Assembly (NCBI GenBank): GCA_029204225.1
Contig: CM055106.1
Span: 9,164,274-9,228,273, forward strand
Reading direction: 5' to 3'
Length of the DNA stretch: 64,000 nt
From: Diphasiastrum complanatum
Taxonomy: Eukaryota > Streptophyta > Lycopodiopsida > Lycopodiales > Lycopodiaceae
Position 1 is the stretch's first letter; the number at the start of each line of letters is the position of its first letter. Of the stretch, positions 60,035 through 64,000 are shown piece by piece. The translations under genes and the position numbers were made by a program. The notes below the pieces were generated by a model that searched no databases, was not told the origin of the DNA, and saw nothing but the letters and a program-made list of their open reading frames with translations.

Positions 60035-61985
60035 GAGTTTTTGACAATGAATAGATACTGTGCGTGCCACAAAAGTTTCAAAAATCATTTGAAATATACT
60101 CACCTCCATTTTTCGAACTTAATGCGTTGATAGTCTTGTTGAGTTGGGTTTTCAACATAGATTTAAAGTGAATAAAAGTCTCTTATCACTTGTGTTTTGC
60201 TCTTTGAAAAATATATCCAAGTAGATCTACTAAAATTGTCAACAAAAATGACAAACATCCTTGACCTCCGATGCCCATTATTATATGCTTGGCAAATCTT
60301 GTCAACCTTATGGACATCTTGAAATAACTCATCTACAATATACTTGTTAAATGTTATGTCCATACATTTAAAGTTGGAATGACCCAATCTTTTATGTCAC
60401 AATTCAATTAAAGATACATCCTCTCTCACACTCATAGATTCTCCAAAATATGTAAAAAAGAGGTTGCATGTCAAAAGTCTACCTTGCTTTATACCTTTAG
60501 CTGAAATTTAGTTATTACATGAGTATTAATTTGATAGAACAAAAGTCTATATTGAACTCTACGCCATAATCATTTTAAAGTATTTGTCCTACACTTACAA
60601 GATTCTTGGTAAGTGTAGGTAGATAGAGAACATTATCTATTCTTGCACTTTTATTTTTGTTCAAACAAGGAAGTGTATGTTATATTCTTTCTATAGAACA
60701 CTTGCCAACATAATAGATGAGATGCTTAGATGCACCATAAGAAAATATGGTGGAAATGATTCATGGATCGCAAGAAGCAAGACTAGATGAATTGTTAAAA
60801 TTTTCATAAGGTGTCAGAAAATTCCCATCACTATTATGCCCTACTTAACAATTCCTCTGAAAATTTTCTTTTCTTTTCTTCTTGAAGTGTGTTCATTTGC
60901 ATAGTGGTCAAGCTTATCAAAATAAAAGCATTTATGTGAATTTGTCCCTCTTGTGTCCATAATATATGCTCTTTCTCCTTTTGATAAAGGGGATTTTGCT
61001 CTTTTCTCCTATATAATTTTCTTGTGTGGTAAAGAAATCATTTTCATTGCCATTGATGTTGGCTGCTTGATTCTTGTCTTTGCAAATGCTAGTCGATACC
61101 ACGACACTTGCAAATCTTTTAAGGTGGGTAACTATGAGCTTGCATAAATTGTCTTTTGATCCCACATTGATCACAAAGATCGTTGAAGTCGTTAGACTTA
61201 TACTCACCTCCACTATTTGATATGAGAACTTCCAATGGACCTTTTTGCCGCAATGGAAGCACTTGCCCTTCTTCTTGGTCTTGTTGGAAGATCCCTCATC
61301 CTCTTGAGTCTTTGCAAATTGTTACTTAGACTTCTTCTTGCCCTTGTCTTTGCCTTGCTTTTGGCGTGTCACAAGTGCCTGATCATCAATTTTTTGACAT
61401 CTAGTTTTCACCATTTCTTGTCATTGCTCTTCCTGCATCAAGATCCTATGAGCTCGTCAAAGGTTGGCAATCTTTCTCTTGATGCTATTCTGCTCACAAA
61501 CATCTGATAGGGTTCTGCAATGTTGCACAATGCATTGTGCACCAGCTCAACATCACGTATGTGCTCACCAATAGAGTGCAGTTCATCCCTCATTGTCTTG
61601 ATTCTGATCATGTACGTCTGAATGTGCTCTCTTTGTTCCATGCAGGCACTATTCAGTTTTGACTTCAGAAACATGATTCTTGACGGATTTGACGTTTCGA
61701 ACTGCTCCTTTAGCACATCCCATGCCTGTCTGGGTGTAACAGCATCACAAATGTGGGTAATGATGTGATCCTTCACTGACAAGTTAATGCAGGTCAAAGC
61801 TTTTCTCACCTTCTTATTGAACACTTTGATGCATTTGGTGGTCTTCTCTCATCACCCGTGACGACATCCCACACATCCTTCTCTATCAGTATGTTTTTCA
61901 TTTTGAATTTCCACACTACATAGTTGGAAATCCCGTCCAATTTGCTACTTTCACTCAAAATGGAGCCTCCCATGTTTGCCATCAC
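60035..61985 (-). pseudogene. Mosaic copia gag and integrase relic
   Basis: On the minus strand Gag begins MANMGGSILSESSKLDGISN at about 61984, with YVVWKFKMKNILIEKDVWDV. After a shift the UBN2-type core follows (61824-61438: DAVTPRQAWDVLKEQFE, IQTYMIRIKTMRDELHSIGE). Then comes KKKGKCFHCGKK, the first half of a zinc knuckle, near 61250. There the text switches to an integrase-like piece, SGGEYKSNDFNDLCDQCG (61215-61140). A second decayed Gag tail (KCFYFDKLDHYANEH) appears near 60900. A real integrase region follows: MGHSNFKCMDITFNKYIVDE, FVIFVDNFSRSTWIYFSKSK and NGGEYISNDF near 60060-60120. Order and duplications show that at least two copies recombined. Confidence 0.75.
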
Positions 61986-63303
61986 AAAACTGCTTGAAAC
62001 TTCAACCGTAGGCTAAAAGCTGTATGTCGAGGCCAATTGTGATGTCAGAAGTTGAGAATAATGACCTGCTATTTTTTCTTACCAGGCCATCCACTGCTTT
62101 TCCACCAAATTGAAAGCAAAATCGGCGTCGCCTTCTGAAATGCACTTTGTCACCAACTCTCAACTAAGTGCCCAATGGAATGGTGAAATCACTTTTGGCG
62201 CACTCCGAACACTTTCTCCGCTGCAATCACTCTAATTTGCGGTATCGTACTTGCAGGTACAGTCCGGGTGCCCTTCGTTTGGAGGTTATAGCCTTTCGTT
62301 TGAGTCAAATAGGCTTAAGGACTAGAAAATAAGGGCTTTTCTAGTTTTTGAACTGTTTCTTCAGCTTGAAGAAACTTCGACCTTCAAGAAAATTGGGACC
62401 CAACTCCAATTTCAAAGTGAAGATTTTTAAAGAAGTTGAAGCTCACTTTGCCCTTCAATCCCCTTTATTTGAAGTTTAAAATGGTTCCAAAGCAATCCAA
62501 TGGCTATCTTGGATCCAACGATTCACGTTGCTCCTCAGGCCCTTTAATCAGCACCGTCCATCGCGATGGAACTCAATGCTATGGCTCTTAATCCTTCTGG
62601 GCATCGATGGACCTCCACACAACTGCTAGGCACCTTCCTGCACTAAATACCCACTCGGGTGAGGGCGCGTGACTGGCCCGCGATTTGTCTCCAGTACCTT
62701 CTCTGCACGGTCGCTCCTTCCCAGCCTGTTTCTAGTCTAATCAAACTCCTTTTCTGATCGATTTGAGGATGACCTGAGGCCTGGAGCAAGGTTCCCTTCT
62801 GATTCCAAGTCTATAGAGTGTTCAAACATGAAATTCCATGGAAAAACGGTGATTTTTGCTCAGCTTGAAAAAGTGGCTTTTTCTCACTTTTTACCGCAGA
62901 TCTGCTACGTTATCTGTCTACAGGCAAATCTCTGACATAAAACTCAGAATCTCTCCATGGCTGGTAAACAATATGATTAGCTTCCTTGCTTTTTTTACGG
63001 CATCCAAAACGGAACACAAACAGTGAAATAATCACCAGTTATGTGTAGAAAACCGTAACCTCAAACCGGTTTGAATTTTCAACTGGCTACAAAATTGCCA
63101 ATTTTCCACCAACTTTTTTCTTGTCTGATGCTATGCATAGGCTAATAAGTCCTTTGCTGAGCTTGGCAAGCCTTTGTAAACTAGAAACTGTGCACCGGTG
63201 ATTTACTTCTTGTCTCCAACCTACCGTAAACCCCGAACTCTCAGAAGACTCTTCTCCCGAAGCTCTCTTCAACGACGACACTGTAATGTGTACACTCCCT
63301 GTA
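61986..63303 (-). other. Untranslated leader of the copia relic
   Basis: About 1.3 kb lie between the PBS and the Gag start, with no gene. A short minus frame at 63087-63281 is of no known type. Confidence 0.45.
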
Positions 63304-63316
63304 CGACTCTGATATC
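63304..63316 (-). promoter_or_regulatory. Primer-binding site, slightly altered
   Basis: The plus strand CGACTCTGATATC is the reverse complement of GATATCAGAGTCG, one base off the GGTATCAGAGTCG form of the initiator tRNA-Met site. Confidence 0.65.
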
Positions 63317-63600
63317 AACTTAGAATTTGCTTCGAGCAAGAACATAGATCATGCTACACATTAACACAGACAGAAAACACTCTCCACAGCAAGCTCACAT
63401 AGCAATTGTATTTCTCAAAATGAAAACACACTGTACATATAGTTCTTCACTCAGGCAACCCATGCATGACCCAGGTTGCCGTTGACAGGACACGTGTCCC
63501 GTCCACTCGCCTCGTGGCGAGGCCCCCTGATCCTTATCCATGGATAGGATCCACAATATAGTAGCACAATTATTCTACTTTAATTCTAACTGTTTTAGCA
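63317..63600 (-). repeat. Probable 5' LTR remnant of the copia relic
   Basis: It lies on the outer side of the PBS, as a 5' LTR must. It contains ACTATATGTACAG on the minus strand (about 63431-63443) as a TATA-like motif. No second copy is in the window, so the outer limit is a guess. Confidence 0.45.
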
Positions 63601-63656
63601 TTGCATTTGTGCTGACCTGAAGATTTCGTCATGTTGTTTGATAGTCGCTTTGTCAT

Positions 63657-63998
63657 TCAATCCAAATGCTTTGACGATAACCATGAACGTTGCATTTGAA
63701 TTGTGGAGATCCCTTTATTAGCATGATCAATTCCCAATATAGGAACCAAAACGTTTTGATTGAAAAAATGATATTCTGAATGGGCATTCATTTCCAAGAA
63801 TATCGAGTGAATGAGATGCCTGCAAAGAGTGATGGTATCTTTGATTGTTTGTCCCATTTCATAGCTAGGACAATTTCCAACTTGTACAATACAAGTTTCA
63901 TCACATTTCGTTGTGCACTCTATACTAAATGTGAAACATTCATATAGATCAGTTTTATCCTTGTCTATCAATCGCATTTCACAAGATGTTCCAGACAA
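63657..63998 (-). CDS. Unidentified ORF with Cys/His pattern, runs to the window edge
   Basis: 113 codons are open on the minus strand and may continue beyond the window. The translation has a Cys-rich stretch (ECTTKCDETCIVQVGNC), then ITLCRHLIHSIFLEMN and a C-terminal half without marked features. The CX3C...C...C.H spacing recalls a small zinc-binding module such as a SWIM-type finger, but the match is weak and I do not recognise the family. It could be one exon of a gene whose rest lies to the right, or part of another transposon. It follows closely on the LTR remnant ending near 63600. Confidence 0.35.
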   Translation of the reverse strand: MSGTSCEMRLIDKDKTDLYECFTFSIECTTKCDETCIVQVGNCPSYEMGQTIKDTITLCRHLIHSIFLEMNAHSEYHFFNQNVLVPILGIDHANKGISTIQMQRSWLSSKHLD

Positions 63999-64000
63999 TT

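Noticed and set aside
1-64000. CRISPR array, operon or phage-like system
   Set aside because: No spaced palindromic repeats, no Shine-Dalgarno-linked gene strings and clear spliceosomal introns; the DNA is plant nuclear.

Overview
The window is nuclear DNA from a land plant with a repeat-rich genome. It holds one spliced plant gene, plus-strand, and layer upon layer of LTR retrotransposons (Ty1/copia and Ty3/gypsy) of different ages and orientations. There is no bacterial gene organisation, no operon, no rRNA and no recognisable functional tRNA. The very large intron, the mixture of decayed copia and gypsy families, and a DUF7869-type transposase-like relic would fit a gymnosperm, but this is inference; the sequence alone proves only 'plant with a large genome'.

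Region 1-19 kb is intergenic repeat. An old gypsy gag (1-721, minus) and its leader were invaded by a nearly pristine copia element (818-6971, minus). That element has 681/682-bp LTRs, the 5-bp target duplication CTTAC, a primer-binding site, a polypurine tract and one uninterrupted 1321-codon polyprotein. A small non-autonomous LTR element (7293 to about 9800, plus) sits in the same old leader. Next come a second gypsy gag (13474-14730, minus, one stop), a GT-rich satellite-like tract ending in a 24-25-bp minisatellite (15989-16160), and the 3' end of a plus-strand gypsy element. That 3' end carries the integrase C-terminus, an unidentified ORF at 17256-17846, a polypurine tract and an LTR at 18016-18918.

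Region 19-28 kb holds a decayed minus-strand copia element (19073-24067) with a 1-kb insertion between apparent 8-bp direct repeats, then about 2.6 kb without recognisable content, then a copia scrap just upstream of the gene.

Region 28-56 kb is the host gene. It encodes a 312-residue protein with an N-terminal DEK_C domain and two SWIB/MDM2 domains, the architecture of the plant SWIB proteins often named upstream activation factor subunit spp27-like. Exon 1 (28565-28902) is separated from exons 2-5 (54571-55634) by a 25.7-kb intron; splice phases agree at every junction. The intron contains a TRIM-like element, a plus copia relic, a minus gypsy relic with its reverse transcriptase deleted, a plus chromovirus with chromodomain, inverted LTR fragments, duplicated integrase pieces and a head-to-head pair of copia halves. 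The gene would be transcribed straight through all of them.

Region 56-64 kb is downstream: a diverged tandem duplication, a tRNA-derived SINE-like element, a broken DUF7869-type ORF (58197-59598, minus), a mosaic copia gag/integrase relic with a PBS and LTR remnant (60035 to about 63600, minus), and an unidentified Cys/His-bearing ORF running to the window edge.
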